Assembly: GCA_964006375.1 (NCBI GenBank)
Contig: OZ023262.1
Location: 197,038,778 to 197,102,777 of the forward strand
DNA length: 64,000 bases
Direction: 5' to 3'
DNA from: Tillus elongatus
Lineage: Eukaryota > Arthropoda > Insecta > Coleoptera > Cleridae
Shown here: positions 35,986 to 56,019 of the stretch, one piece after another
How the letters are laid out: every line of letters begins with the position of its first letter
Numbering within the stretch: the stretch's first letter is position 1
Translations under genes and position numbers: made by a program
The notes under the pieces: model-generated
The model's database searches: none
What the model saw: only the letters and a program-made list of their open reading frames with translations
Told to the model about the DNA's origin: nothing

Positions 35986-36234
35986 TGGATTGATTCCATA
36001 TTATGACTGATAAATGTCCTACTTTGACAAGCATGTCAACACATACCTAGCACTGAAAAGTCAAAATATGATAACTTTAGTGCCTATAAATAGGCCGGGC
36101 GAAGCATAAGTATATGCCTTCATTTGTTATATTGTCATCGGGCAGGACTTGCGGAGACCATTACATTAAGATCGTGCAGTATGGGTATATTTCCTCTTTC
36201 CTGAATATAATGTGGTGGAAAAAAAAACCAAACT

Positions 36235-36488
36235 ATACTATACTTCATAAATGGTGACCTTCTAGATCAGTTTCGCAGTTTTTTCCCACATGTCCCTGAA
36301 AATGCAACTGCTCATCTGCATACTGTAGTAGATATAGCAATTATTGAATATATAACACTGCAAGTGAACACCTAATTCTAATTCTCACCTGTTAGACAAG
36401 AAGGTATTCTGAATGCAATAAATGCCCTCAAATCATCTAGTTCTGCAATGCCAGATGGGGTGTCAAGTATATTGCTTATACGCTTCTA
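36235..36488 (+). pseudogene. small LINE RT N-terminal fragment
   Basis: VRQEGILNAINALKSSSSAM, then PDGVSSILL, is the LINE motif 'V...V..AI..LK.S.A.GPDGI' that begins the RT domain. Upstream FFPHVPENATAHLHTV is the usual preceding linker. No more of the element is present. Confidence 0.6.
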
Positions 36489-36580
36489 GTTTGTTGTTTC
36501 CTTATCACTCTCACATATAAACAACATGGTATTGTCCCATCGAAAATATAAGAGGCACTTATAAAACCAACATAAAAGAG

Positions 36581-37017
<437 letters not shown>

Positions 37018-37019
37018 AT

Positions 37020-38235
37020 TGATATTTAGCAATATCAAACTAAACTTATTAGCTACGTCACGCAAAGCTCGAAACCAAAAACTTAAAACTAAGTACTTAC
37101 AGGTAAACTAACATATCACTTATCAGTAATTAAAATACTAAAGTTTTTTTTGAACGATAATTGTCAAAACACTAACACTGCCACTATATGTCAATACTGT
37201 AGAAAACTGGCAGCAATGTAAGTGGGTATCGAAGGTGGTTTCGTGCAGAATACTGATCTCAGTCAAAGCAGTTTGGTGCAAAATACTGTAGTACAGTCCT
37301 GCATCATTTGTCAAATAGGTATATCCAAATATGATCTGCATATTAACGGCATGCCAATCTAAAAACACAGATTATAAAGTTTATAAATGAAAAGAGTTAC
37401 AAAAAGCACAGTCCTCAAAGGATAAACAGTAAAAATGATACTTACAGTTTACACGAAATGTGTATGTACTCTTTTGTGAACTGTATCCATGCCAATACCA
37501 ATATCCATATTATACGACATTAGCCACATTAAAGACATAAATAACAACACATTATCACCAGACATATTATTTGTTACTGTTATTTAGTGCTGGGTAGATA
37601 AGATATTAAAGCTGAAAAAGAAATGATTCACTTGAATCATTGTTGATAATTTTGAATGTATAACCTAAATCATTTTGAAATAATATTAGTAAAGAGATTG
37701 ATTGAGCCAGATACCTAAAGGTGTATGTATAGTTTAAACTTTTAAAACAAGTTATTTTAAACCAAAAAATTATGGTCAAAAGATTTTACTTACATGATTT
37801 AAAATAAAATGTATTGAAAAAACACTCTGTATATTATATAAGAAGTGAAATATTAAAACTCCAAAAGACAACAGTGATGTTGAAAAGACTTGAAATCAAG
37901 ATTTGAACATTTAAAAGTGTTTTTCGTTTTAATTTAAATAATTGTTTGTAATAAGAATAAGTACAGTTATCCAAATGTCATTTCTAGATTTAGTAATTTT
38001 AAAGTTTAAAAATGTAACTAGAGTGAAGGATTTGAATTTGGCGGGTTTCTGACATACCTGTTAAGAGATGAAATTATAATTTCCATATGACAATGGCTGG
38101 AGAGTTTATGCAGCGAAGGCCAAGAAAAACCTTGTCCAATATCTTTTTTTGATCTTGAGAACCTTAAAAGCATGCATGCTGTCTTATCCTTATCGAGTAT
38201 AAGTTTATGTTTAGCAACTTAATTGCTAGGCTCGA
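37020..38235 (+). other. intron sequence, nothing recognised
   Basis: AT-rich, with no coherent coding frame or known repeat on either strand. Confidence 0.4.
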
Positions 38236-38239
38236 AGGT

Positions 38240-38437
38240 TTGTCAGTATCAGTCAATGCCCTCAACACCAGGGTCATCCATCAGAAAGCCTGTATCATCA
38301 ACATAGGAGGTGACCGTTCTTTTGTTGTCTGGATTAATGTTGTTTTCAGATTGATGAGCTATGTACTGACGTAGGGTGTTGGCATAGATACTGTACAGTG
38401 TAGGTCCAAGAACTGTTTCGTGTGGTACCCCAACCAT
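38240..38437 (-). pseudogene. LINE RT palm fragment
   Basis: MVGVPHETVLGPTLYSIYAN, then VTSYVDDTGFLMDD, is the RT '[16 protein letters not shown]' block followed by a YVDD catalytic motif. Only about 65 codons remain. It is probably from a different clade than the FADD/YADD copies. Confidence 0.75.
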
Positions 38438-38544
38438 TACTTCAAAAGTCCTAGGTTACTAGGTACTGTAGGGTTAAGTATTACAACTCTTTGGATATGA
38501 GAAAGTGATATATGAAAATAAAAAAAATACACGTCTACTATTTT

Positions 38545-39040
38545 TTAGTGAAGTTGCTTAAAAAAATTTCACTAATGAGGGGATCCTAACTTTTGAAAAA
38601 ATTCTTTAATTGAGCGCGGACTAGGTGCCCTAGAACCAATATCCAGGGTCAGTTTCAATTTTTATATGTATATGAATCTCCGGAAATCACAAAGTAGGGG
38701 CAATAAAATTTGGTACGTGTGTTTGTAATATACAGAAATTTAGGTCTGTAAGTGTAAAAACAAAAAAAGTTATGGGCATTTGAACGAAAAAATGTTGGGG
38801 TTTTTCACAAAATGTTTGAAACATCAAAATTGGCAACATTTAGGCAAATAATCTGAAACAAATACGGATTATGTAATGAAAATGTCGCAAGAAGAGTGTT
38901 CTGCAAACCCTTAAGTTTCAGCTTCAACCGTCATTGTCCTTCATTTTACTAAAATATTTCCAGAAATTTCATTTCAAATAGACACTTTCTCTGATGCTTT
39001 GGCGGTAGTTTTAGTTGAGTTTCTGGTTTAATGGTCTATA
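38545..39040 (-). mobile_element. Family-T repeat, copy 7 (minus), without (TA)n
   Basis: Palindrome TTAGTGAAGTTGC...AAATTTCACTAATGAGG, ATATCCAGGGTCAG, then directly the middle block (GTTATGGGCATTTGAACG, TGGCAACATTTAGGCAAAT, ACCGTCATTGTCCTTC) as in copies 10-12 but reversed. Confidence 0.65.
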
Positions 39041-39053
39041 ATTTTAGCTAATT

Positions 39054-39684
<631 letters not shown>

Positions 39685-39850
39685 CTTTTTAAATACTATA
39701 AAACTATGCATTATAAAAATTAGTATACAACCCCATTGTCTAGTAACTAAACTATGGTGAGATTCAGAAATAGCACTAAATATTTTTGAGTTATATTAGC
39801 ATTGTGCATGGCCTGTATGTGTAATTATGTGGTAAATGGGATTTTCTTAG

Positions 39851-39970
39851 AATCAGTGTCAAGTGCCGAGGCAACATCTTGGACAGGTTCTCAGCGCAGA
39901 CGCAGGCGTCGTGGCAGACAGCGCAGTAAGACACCATCACAACCCGTTAAAGATATTGATATCGAGCCAG
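39851..39970 (+). CDS. Fmr1: Fmr1 exon: Arg-rich segment
   Basis: Acceptor GGATTTTCTTAG, donor CCAG|GTATGT. With the last base of the previous exon it reads ESVSSAEATSWTGSQRRRRR, RGRQRSKTPSQPVKDIDIEP plus one base. The previous exon ends DSHEVSSADR, so the join gives SSADR-ESVSS. FXR proteins have a comparable Arg-cluster (RRRRSRRRRTD) that acts as a nucleolar/RNA-binding basic patch (family knowledge). Length 120 nt, phase 1 to phase 1, so it could be skipped without frameshift. Confidence 0.87.
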
Positions 39971-40810
39971 GTATGTGTAAGTAACAATACTTGCAGTATT
40001 GACACTCCTTTTATAGTTGCTTTGTGATGACCTAACCAGATCCAGCAGTGCTGTCAGGTACTTATCTTATTAAATTATTAATATTTTCACTTGCTTGGCC
40101 TGTAGAGTACGTGTAGTTGCTCCATGTTATTGATATCGTGCTTGTTGAATAGTTTGTGTTGCATGTGCATTGCATTAATGTTCACATTTTAACTACTAAT
40201 AATAATTTGATAGATTGTATACAATAGAAACAATCACTGTAAATATTTTGTCAGATATGTATGTGGTATTAAATTCTTAAAACTTTAACTGAAACTAATT
40301 CCCCTAAGGATGATTAACACAACACGACCATTAGAAAATGTTGTAATTTTAAGGTGAAATATTTATTTAGTTGATGTGAAAAATATTTTCAAGATGGTGG
40401 CACATTCAGTTATATCAGAAACTGCAATTAACTTGGTTGTTTGAAACCGAAAAGCCAATAGCCTGTTTATTATTGTATTTCCAGATTTCTTGCAAAATGG
40501 TAAGGTAACCTTGCATTTACCACCATGACTCTATTTTCTGAAATCTTCCTGGTTTTCCATAGTTTTTGATAGATGAAGGGCTACATATAAATCAAGATAC
40601 CTCTCAAGCAGTGGCGTAACTAGTTGAACTCTCTAGGGTGGGTATTTGGCCGGAGGGTGATTGCTAGAACATCTTCCATAGATTAGGGTCTCGCTATTTC
40701 ATCATTTTTATTTCTTTCTAAAAGCAGATCATGTTCACATTAATGTCAATAATGAGTAGTGAGTAGATAGGTAAGGTGCCAACTAACAAGTCAACTCTTA
40801 AATCTTATTT
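39971..40810 (+). other. Fmr1 intron; possible hAT terminus
   Basis: CAGTGGCGTAACTAG at 40610-40624 resembles the terminus of hAT-type transposons, but no matching inverted end was found nearby. There is no coding sequence. Confidence 0.3.
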
Positions 40811-41980
40811 AGGAGGGGGGTACCCCAAAGAAACCGAGCTGAGGTTGTGGTGGACGGAGTTTTTGTAGTACCGTGTTTTGCTTCCAGGAGCATATAAAGC
40901 TACCATTCCCGAGTCGGTAAGGCAAGAGTCATTAAAGAAGGTTACGCTCGGCTTATGTGAATTTTTAGTAAGGAGTTTTGTATGCTCATCGTTTTTGCAA
41001 TGGCTGACTCTTGTGAACAGCGTAAGACCGCGAAGTTATGCTTCTTGCTCGGAAAAAACTGGCACATAAATTCTTGAAATGTTAAAAACTGCCTACAAGG
41101 TTGATGCTATTGTGAAAACTCAATGTTTGAGTAGTTATTTCATTTCAAAAGAGGTGAAATGTCAATTGATGATAAACCTCGCTCTGGTCTTTCTTCCATG
41201 GCTTGAACTGATGAAAATGTTAAAAAATAATCGTGAAATCATCCTGGAAGATTGACTACGGGCCATTGGGAAGTTATGGAGCTGTCTGGAGTGACTTGAA
41301 GCTCAGTTCAGCGAATTTTATTGGAAGATTTGGCGATGAAAAGGGTGGCTGCCAAATTCGTGCCTCTACTGCTGGCTGCTGAACAAAATCACGGTTGCAT
41401 GGAAGCATGTTGCGCTTTGAGAGAAGAGTTCCGAAATGATCCAAACCTTCTTTCCAAGAAAATTATAGGTGATGAATCATGGTGCTATGGTTACGACCCT
41501 GAAACGAAGCAACATCAAGGCAGTGGAAGACTCTCAAGTTCGCCTTGATTCAAAAAAGCTCGTCAAGTGAAATGAAACGTCAAAACAAAGCTGATTTGTT
41601 TTTTTTAATGTGAGATGAGTTGTCCATTCAGAGTTTGTTCCACAGGGTCACACAGTTAACCAGGGTTTCTACCTGGAGGTTTTGAACAGATTGCTTAACA
41701 ATTGACGGCAGAAGAAACATGATTTGTGGCAGTCGAGTGATTGGTTTTTCCATCACGATAATGCCCCGGTTCACACAGCCCTGCCTGTGCTCCAACTGTT
41801 GACCAAAACTGGCATGAACCCTTTGCCCCATTCCGCACATTCACCCGACTTTGCCCACTGCAACCTTTTTTTATTTCCCAAAATGAAGAGGGACATGAAA
41901 GGAAAATGTTTTGATGCCATTGCCGAGGTGAAGGAAAAAAACGACTGAGGTGCTGTTGGGTATCACAGAAGACCAATTTT
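40811..41980 (+). pseudogene. mariner transposon with broken transposase, 3' end missing
   Basis: It starts at GGGGGGTACCCCAAAGAAACC. The transposase pieces are MADSCEQRKTAKLCFL (about 40999), MEDLAMKRVAAKFVPLLLAA and IIGDESWCYGYDPETKQHQG (41321-41530, first catalytic Asp in GDESW). WFFHHDNAPVHTALPVLQLL follows (second Asp in HDNAP), then HSPDFAHCNLFLFPKMKRDM (41724-41948). The third catalytic Asp (usually P.DLAP.D) is replaced by Asn in AHCN. Frameshifts and stops lie between the pieces. The expected right terminal repeat is not visible. Same family as the 8-9.7 kb mariner pieces. Confidence 0.85.
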
Positions 41981-42084
41981 AAAAATGTTTTATCAGTTGA
42001 ATAAAATATTAGACAAGTATACTAGTGCTAGTGAAGCGTGAAGGGGATTAAATGTTTTTTGTTTAAAAATTAAATAAAAGAAAA

Positions 42085-43730
42085 AAATAACACTGCAACC
42101 TTTGGTTTATTGTGCATGCCCTACGTCTTTTTACTCCACCCACTCCAAAATCACAGTGCCTTGAATCTGCACAGCGATTGGTAGGGTGAAGTTTTATAAT
42201 GCTCTGTCTCCGGTCTAGACTGACTGTAGATCAGTTGTCTTCTGCAGTCCAGAGCTTTACACTCGCACAAGATGTGCTGGGCTGATTCCTTCCCCTCGCC
42301 ACAGAGGTTGCATGCGAGGTCCCCCTCGAACCGCCCCATTTTATGCAGCTGTTTCTTGACGGCCATGTGTCCTGTCAAGAGACCTGCGATGTTTCTGAGC
42401 TGTCCTCTGCTAAGATTTAGCAGCTCCACAGCTCTCTTTGAACTGGGTTCGTCAATTATTGACTTCCCAGGTCTGAGCCCTGGACAGTCTGTCCAGTACA
42501 CCTTGTGTTGGTTTCTGACCCAAGACTTGATGGCTCCCCTGGCAGTGCTCTTTATCACGCCCAGAGCCGGTTCTGGTCCCATAAATGGTTCTGCTGACCC
42601 TCTTTTAGCGGGACTGTCAGCTTCTTCATTGCCTTTGACCCCTGAGTGACCCAGCACCCAGTGAGGGTGACCTCATTCTGCACGGCCAGGTCGCTCATCA
42701 CGTCATGGCACTCACTCACCAGCCAGGAATTACCTGTGGGCCACTTAGGGCCTTAAAGGCTGCCTGGCTGTTGTGGCGGTGAGGATTCACTTGTTGGTGT
42801 AGCCCCTCCTCTTGTTCAGACAGTACAGGATGACGTACATATTGGCCTGAAAGACCGTTGCATGGACTTCGAGGGAAATACTATGACTTACCCTCTGTCC
42901 TTCCGAATAAGCACCTGCCCCTGTCCCACGCTCCCCTACTGATCCGTCCGTGAACCAGACGAGCGCGTCCCGTGGTGTGCCCAACGTCTCCTCCCGCCAT
43001 GGCTCCTGGTCGGGGATTTCCACTGTAAAGTTGTTTTCCTTGCAGATTCGCGGGCTCGCGAAGTCTGACCTCATTCAAGCATGGGCTCCTTCACGGTCTC
43101 CTGAATTTTGCAGTGGCCCCTGAAGCCTGGGTTGATCTTCAGTCTACCATTGCAGGCTAGTCTATATAGTCCTAGCCTGGCCTCCCCTGTAATAACTAAG
43201 CGTAGGGGGGGCAGATCCAGCAACACCTCCATGGCGGCTGTTGGGGTTGAAGACATGGCCCCTGTGCTGCCTAGGCAAGCCATTCTTTGGTTCTTGCCTA
43301 GTTTTTGTTTGGCACTGGATTATTTCACCTTAGGCCACCAGACCAGAGCCGCATATGTTAACGACGGTCTGGCCACCCTTGTGTACAGCCAGTGGTCCAT
43401 ACTAGGTCTTAGTCCCCACGTTTTTCCACTTAGCCGCCTAGTGACGGCTAAGGTCATGACTGCCTTACGCAGTATTTTTTCAATGTGACCATTGCAGGTT
43501 AGCTTAAGAGTCCAATACGACCGCAAGATATTTTACCTCCCTGGCCATTGGAATGTTCCTACCATATAGAGGGAGAGTTCTATGGCTGTCCCACTTATAA
43601 ATGTGGACCGCTTCATGACTTTCTTTTCATTTTTGCGCAGGGCCATGCTAATCTTATCTGTATCCAATTTTAGTATATGTACCGCCGAAGCGAGCACAAG
43701 AAATAGGTGTGGGAACACGTAAATAGGTGT
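42085..43730 (-). pseudogene. LINE RT C-terminus plus RNase H, broken
   Basis: Reading from 43526 downward: WGLRPSMDHWLYTRVARPSL, TYAALVWWPKVK (RT thumb), MACLGSTGAMSSTPTAAMEV, LLDLPPLRLVITGEARLGLY, then RNase H DALVWFTDGSVGERGTGAGA (Asp in FTDGS). After frameshifts come MLGHSGVKGNEEADSPAKRG (normally HSGV.GNE.AD) and a zinc-like tail CNLCGEGKESAQHILCECKA. The 3' UTR GGCATGCACAATAAACCAAAGGTTGCAGTG (in two parts) links it to the tiny retroposons at 35811 and 36699. It belongs to an RNase-H-bearing clade of the R1/I group. Confidence 0.87.
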
Positions 43731-44005
43731 CAGAAAGGTATATTATACTGCTTGAAAGTAAATAATTTATTGCAATCAGACTTTTAATACAATTATTATT
43801 GCTTTAGCAGATTTAGCTTTTGAAAATTGTTATTACTAAAAACATTTTATTGTAAATTCTTTTACCGTAATGCGGCGTTTCTTGAAATTTTGAATAACTA
43901 GACCTAGGATATGTGCGTTGTAGCGATGAATTCATTAACATAACATACAACTGGAAAACCAAAAAAGTTAAAATTGTTTTATCTAAATAGATTTTTTTGT
44001 TGCAG
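43731..44005 (+). other. Fmr1 intron end
   Basis: No feature apart from the acceptor TTTTTTTGTTGCAG, which has a good pyrimidine tract. Confidence 0.5.
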
Positions 44006-44187
44006 TGAACAACACACCGGCACCGAGTGGAATTACTGTGGAACCATCAATCGAGGGTGCTCACAACAGTGAAACTGGAGGAGTACCGAAACACAGGGAG
44101 CCCAAGAATCGCGCTAACCGCCCGCCGACATCTCGTCGCAATGAACCCAAACCAAAAGAGGCACTTGTGAATGGTACCACAGCTTGA
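44006..44187 (+). CDS. Fmr1: Fmr1 terminal coding exon
   Basis: With the preceding G it reads VNNTPAPSGITVEPSIEGAH, NSETGGVPKHREPKNRANRP, PTSRRNEPKPKEALVNGTTA and a TGA stop. The ending LVNG is shared with FMR1/FXR proteins (human ...PLVNGVP, ...MVNGVS), which anchors this as the true C-terminus. The rest is low-complexity and hydrophilic, as expected for the disordered tail. Entry in phase 1 agrees with the 39970 donor. Confidence 0.9.
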
Positions 44188-44910
44188 AAAATCAACCACG
44201 TCAGTGCCAAATAAATATGAAACATCATCAGATATTATCATACTAACCGACATCGGCGTGCGCTCGATTACATAAATATACCTATCTAGGCAAGAACATA
44301 TTTCCGTTTTTTCATTGTTAATGTTGCGTTGCATATTTTTTCCCGGCGTTGTGTGTAACTAGTGGGTGGACGACTGCCCCATCTCGGCTGATACTAGAGA
44401 CCGTTTGGTTCTGTGAACCGTCGTTCGCAAGACTGTTCAGTGTAAGTGGCCACCACCACACGTCTATTTCGGATGAAGCTTAGCAGAAGAACATTCATTT
44501 ATATATATAACCTTCAGGAATGTGAATACTTTTCTAATCTTTCATACCTCAAATGTTTGTTAGCGCACAGTGTTATGGATTTACTCGAAATTGTCATTTT
44601 CTTTTATTGAGAATTTACTCTTTGGATTTTCAGTATCTTTATATAATTTATGGACTCTATTTATTTTTTTATTTTTTCTTTTAGTTGTATAGTATAAATT
44701 TAAACTTTGTATGTGATTATACAAATAATATGTATTATGAACTTTTACTGTTTCATTGATTATAGTAAAAACAGATTGTAAATACAACACCACATTTCAA
44801 CTGTCAAACAAATTGGTATTAAGTGCTCATTTTTGTTTCGATTATAAACTGATTTTTCTGCTGTATTAGTATAACACATTTTTGCATTGAATAAAAATTC
44901 TGTACTTTAT
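44188..44910 (+). terminator. Fmr1: Fmr1 3' UTR with polyadenylation signal
   Basis: AT-rich sequence follows the stop, with AATAAA at 44208-44213 and, more likely, at 44890-44895 (GAATAAAAATTCTG followed by a T-rich stretch). No repeat insertions are seen in this 700 bp. Confidence 0.55.
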
Positions 44911-45073
44911 TCTTCCCTGTCTTATATAATTTTATATCCTATTTATATTATAAATTGTTTTTTGCTAAGATACTTATGTATCATTTTTATCTTACATGGA
45001 AGTTAATTTTAAGTTGTTTATCTGGATCTAATTGTTGTTAGAACAAACAACTATCAGTGACTTACAACCGCAT

Positions 45074-45077
45074 TACT

Positions 45078-45151
<74 letters not shown>

Positions 45152-45192
45152 TATTATTATTATTATTAATTAATTAATTAATTAATTAATTT
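45074..45192. repeat. (ATC)n-(TTA)n-(ATTA)n compound microsatellite
   Basis: About 24 ATC units (45077-45150) are followed by TTA and then ATTA units. Confidence 0.95.
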
Positions 45193-45572
45193 CTTTATTT
45201 ATCTTCTATTTAAAGTTTACACTGTGATATACAAAAAGCCAGAGTTGCGAATTTTTTTCTAAGAAAAAAATCAAGATGATCAGTTTTGTTTAAATCGGAT
45301 TTTGTAACATTGATATTGAATTTACAAAAAATGAAAACAAGACAGCCTATAAAAGTGTCTTTTTTTTTTTAAATGAAGTAAGAAAACTAAACAAGTATGG
45401 TATATTATTTTCCTTTTTTTTTGAACTTAGAACAGCAACGTTTTTTTATACAGTCCTGTCTATTGCATTATCAACTCTATAAGCATTTCTGTCCAAAATC
45501 ACAACCTTATACCTTTATCTGGTCCAACATAAAAACAAAACTTTTTTGACAATCTTCCTTGACTCACATTAT

Positions 45573-46760
45573 CAGGGTACCCAGCGACAGGGAAAACCTG
45601 AAAAATCAGGGAATTTGAAATAACCCCTAAAACTAGAAGTGTGCGAAGCTTCAAAATTCCGAACCGAACTCGAACCGAACCTTCGGTTCGAAAATATGTT
45701 CGCACTAGCAATGTTGAAATAGTTCGAAGTTCGAAATATGTTATTCTTCAAAATAGTTCGAAGTTCGTTGCTCAAAAATACTTCGAAATTTAACTTTACA
45801 GGCATTGAATGTTGCCAAAAGTAGCGAAGTTGCGGCCCTTTTAACGCGGTAACGGCGTTTTAAACTCATTGAGCTGATGGCATAATTTCAGGAGATTTCA
45901 CTCATGCATATTTGTGAAAGTAGATGGGACACATTGAGACACGACGAAGCCCTTTAGCAGTCACAGAATTACTTTTCTTGTATATCCTAGCCTCCCATCA
46001 CCTATTTCAGTAACAACATTATGATGGCAGTGTTCAACGGCGATCGGTAATGTAAATGTTCAGAATTTGAGGATAATTACAGATTGCCTTTGGAAAACAC
46101 TGGTTTCAACATTCTTTATTACACAGTGAGTCAAAACAGTTAAATATTCACAATCAGGAGACAGTTCAAACTTGTAAGTGGTTATTTTATACCTATCGTG
46201 CTCACTTTGAACCCTCTCAATCTGTTTGCTAAAACTGCCTAGCCAATACCAAACAACAACATATTTATAATTGAGCTTATCTATAGATCTAGAAATCTAA
46301 AAAAGTTTCAAATATTTTGTGTTTTTGATTTAACGTTGCCCCATCTCCACAACGATCAGAACCGGAAGGCATTTTCACCCAATCAACCTGCAAATTTATT
46401 GAATCCTTCCTTTTTGTAAAAAGAGTTGGAATCTTTTACATATCAAATATTGTATGTTACAATATTCCAAAATTTTGTATTTAAGGAAATGATATATGAG
46501 TACTGAAGAATTTTTGGTAGTTCGATGTTCGATTTTGAATTTCTAAGAAGTTCGAAGTTCGACTGTGAACCTTAGACATACTATTTCAGAGGTTCGAAGT
46601 TCGAGGCAACATATTTGCTTGGGTTCGTTCATAGTTCGGTTCGAACAAAACATGGGTTCGCACACCTCTACCTAAAACCTCAGGGAAACGTCAGGGAAAT
46701 TCGTGATTTTGCTCAAATGTCATGGAAATCGTTCAGTAGACCTGGAAATTATATGTTTGT
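45573..46760. mobile_element. MITE-like sequence (CAGGGTACCCAGC end) carrying a hAT insertion
   Basis: CAGGGTACCCAGCGACAGGG starts a GTCAGGGAAA-type sequence like the 7140 MITE. hAT copy 2 splits it at CCTAAAAC. It resumes CTCAGGGAAACGTCAGGGAAATTCG and fades near 46760. The right end was not found next to it. Confidence 0.5.
45634..46670. mobile_element. hAT non-autonomous element, copy 2 (1,037 bp)
   Basis: It starts TAGAAGTGTGCGAAG and ends TTCGCACACCTCTA, as imperfect inverted repeats. The 8-bp target duplication CCTAAAAC is at 45626-45633 and 46671-46678. Both subterminal regions are rich in TTCGAA/GTTCGAAGTTCG motifs, likely transposase-binding sites. No coding capacity. Confidence 0.92.
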
Positions 46761-47291
46761 AAAATTGTGCCACTAGCAGATTTATTTTTATTTTGATTTC
46801 ATATATTTATATTATATGAATTTTTCTCCTAGGGCTGCTGTTTGGTACATTAATTGAAACCGCCAATGAACGTGCGACATGTCTTACGGCAATATAATAT
46901 AGTGTCTTCTTTATCTATCTCAAACATGTCTCATTAGTTTATCTCACTTGGGATGCTCTTCCTTGAATGCATAAAATGCAACATGCGTTCTAGCTATTGG
47001 CGGTGTAAAGCTGCGTGAATGTGCTTATTATATTTTAACCTTTATGTAACATAGAATTGAAGTTGGAGTGTAAATATTTCGCATTTGTGTATGGGCATTT
47101 GTATTGCAATCCAGAAGACAAAAGTCTATCATTGCAACACATTGTGTATGATAGTGTAAAGAAATTATGAGAAGTGGGAAATATAGAAATCAACGATAAG
47201 CTGACGCGAACTTTCAATAATTCATATCATGATTTTCTTAAGCAGTTACTGCAAAAACGTGTAGTAATTCAGTAATTTGACAGGTAGAAAT

Positions 47292-47330
<39 letters not shown>

Positions 47331-47428
47331 TTCATACACCATCCAACAGCTTAAAAGCCAAATTAAGGATGGGCCAATACACAAAACATAATAACTAACA
47401 ATAATCAAGCTAACAATACAAAAAAAAC
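46761..47428. other. unassigned, with a (TTTA)n microsatellite
   Basis: (TTTA)n at 47287-47332. Otherwise no gene or repeat was recognised. Confidence 0.5.
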
Positions 47429-49676
<2,248 letters not shown>

Positions 49677-49682
49677 AAAAGG

Positions 49683-54247
<4,565 letters not shown>

Positions 54248-54249
<2 letters not shown>

Positions 54250-55446
54250 ATTTGATCTGCAGAATCTCTGCTCTCATCGACTGCAGCTTTTGCCTGTAAA
54301 CCGCACAGTTATGGTCCCAGGCTGCATGATCATAGGCAACTCCAGCCTTTACCTTAGCCGCATTGAAACAGTTCACACAACAAAGAGTAGTAGCCACACA
54401 GTTTTTCACAGGATGGTCACCAGAACATTTAGGGCATGTGGTTTTGCCCTTACAGAATTTGGAAGTATGGTGGAAGCCAGAACAGTTAAAACATCGCGTG
54501 ATATCGATACCATCGTAGACAGAGCAGCGATCATACCCGATAAAACTCTGACCAATATCTAAAGCCGACTTATAAGAAACACAATCAACCTGCAGGACCG
54601 CCTGATAAATTCTAGTATTATTTTTAGATGATCAGTAGAGATAAACTTAACAATAGAGTCACCAAAGATGTTTCCATTCTGCAACTTAATGAGTCTTACT
54701 AATTCATCCCCCTCGATCTTCTCAGAGAGGCCAACGATACGAATTCGCTGGTGTTGATTCGTAACTTCTTTAACACTATATTCACCAGAAAGACCGCTCT
54801 CAGCTAAAGACCTGAATTTTTCCCCATCTTTCCTGGATGAACAGCTAACTATCAAGCCACCTTTAGCAATATTTTTGACTTTAGAAACACAGATATCAGT
54901 TGCAGCGGGATTGACATTTCGATACAGATCAGCCTTTGTAGCAGCAGCAGATTGAGTGCCATCCTTAGGTTTTATAAGCACAGAAGCTCCTCTTGCAACA
55001 GACTGTGCAAACGTTGGAACACTGCGAACACCAGCATCATGGGAACAATCGACAGACACTGCAGAGCTGGAGAAACCAGGGCTGGTGATGCATCTGACCA
55101 GATCTATATTAGAGTTCTTCAATCTGGCTATATCAGCCCTCAATTCACCAATAACCGCTAAGAGCTTGCCTATTTCAGCTGTAAAAACATCCCGGGAGAT
55201 AAGATTGGAGCTTTCAACACTAAAAGAGGATAGAATGTCATCATCATCGGTCAATCCCGCTGATTGGGAACCAACACCATCACAGTCCTCACAAAAATAC
55301 CGCATTTTTCTTCTCTTCATTGGCATGCATCTCATCTCTGACTCAGAGAGGCCAGAGCAATCCTTGCATAATAAAGTGCCACACTTATTGCAACAAGCAA
55401 ATCTCCTCCTTTTCAGCTTGACATTACATTTTTTACAGCTATCCAT
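54248..55446 (-). pseudogene. LINE ORF1: zinc-finger RNA-binding protein, one frameshift
   Basis: The likely start is MDSCKKCNVKLKRRRFACCN. The N-terminus is a PHD/RING-like Cys array (CKKC, CCNKC, CKDC, CEDC in the first 75 residues). A central coiled region (IGELRADIARLKNSNIDLVR) and RRM-like segments follow, including RIRIVGLSEKIEGDELVRLI. A one-base frameshift near 54600 moves the frame to LQVDCVSYKSALDIGQSFIG, then zinc knuckles CFNCSGFHHTSKFC and CPKCSGDHPVKNC, ending MRAEILQIK-stop. This PHD-plus-CCHC ORF1 belongs to Jockey/CR1-type LINEs. ORF2 starts about 20 bp downstream. Confidence 0.85.
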
Positions 55447-55870
55447 CTTTAGCAAAGTAAACAGATCATACTGTATATAAAGAGGCAGTAAAAAGCAAAG
55501 ATAATAATGTCCGTTTGTTTGGATGATAATCCAGCTTATCACAAAGAAAAGAAATTGGCAATGTGAAAATATAAAGGCTAATTCTTTAATATTAAAAGAA
55601 TACCAAACTTTCTAATGTAAACAAGTTGAATATAATCACAATGGTTCACTTTGGACTATCACATTTCTGTATTAGTTAACAGAATTAATCATATTTATGT
55701 TTTTGATAATGATTAAAAAAATCCGAATTTTTAATACCAATTTTTTTTAAATAAAAAAGGATTCATAGATGTGTGTTGTTCATTACGAGTATTATGAAAA
55801 AATCACTTGGACCTGGAAATGGCAGGGAATTTGAGTTTTTATTTCTGCTGGGTACCCTGCAGTATACTTT
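55447..55870 (-). other. LINE 5' UTR and a MITE end
   Basis: 55447-55570 is probably the LINE 5' UTR. At 55815-55859 GGCAGGGAATTTG...GCTGGGTACCCTG is the inverted counterpart of the CAGGGTACCCAGC end at 45573, but the 8-bp flanks differ (CACATTAT and CAGTATAC), so the two are not shown to belong together. Confidence 0.4.
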
Positions 55871-56019
55871 TACACAAATCACGGCTAGTATTTTTTTTTT
55901 CAAATAGATTAACAGAATTACCCTTTAGTAAAAGTAGATATAGTAGAGAATTAGAGAGAAATTAATTAATAGACATAAAATATTTTAGTATACTATACCC
56001 CTCATCAAATTAGTAAATT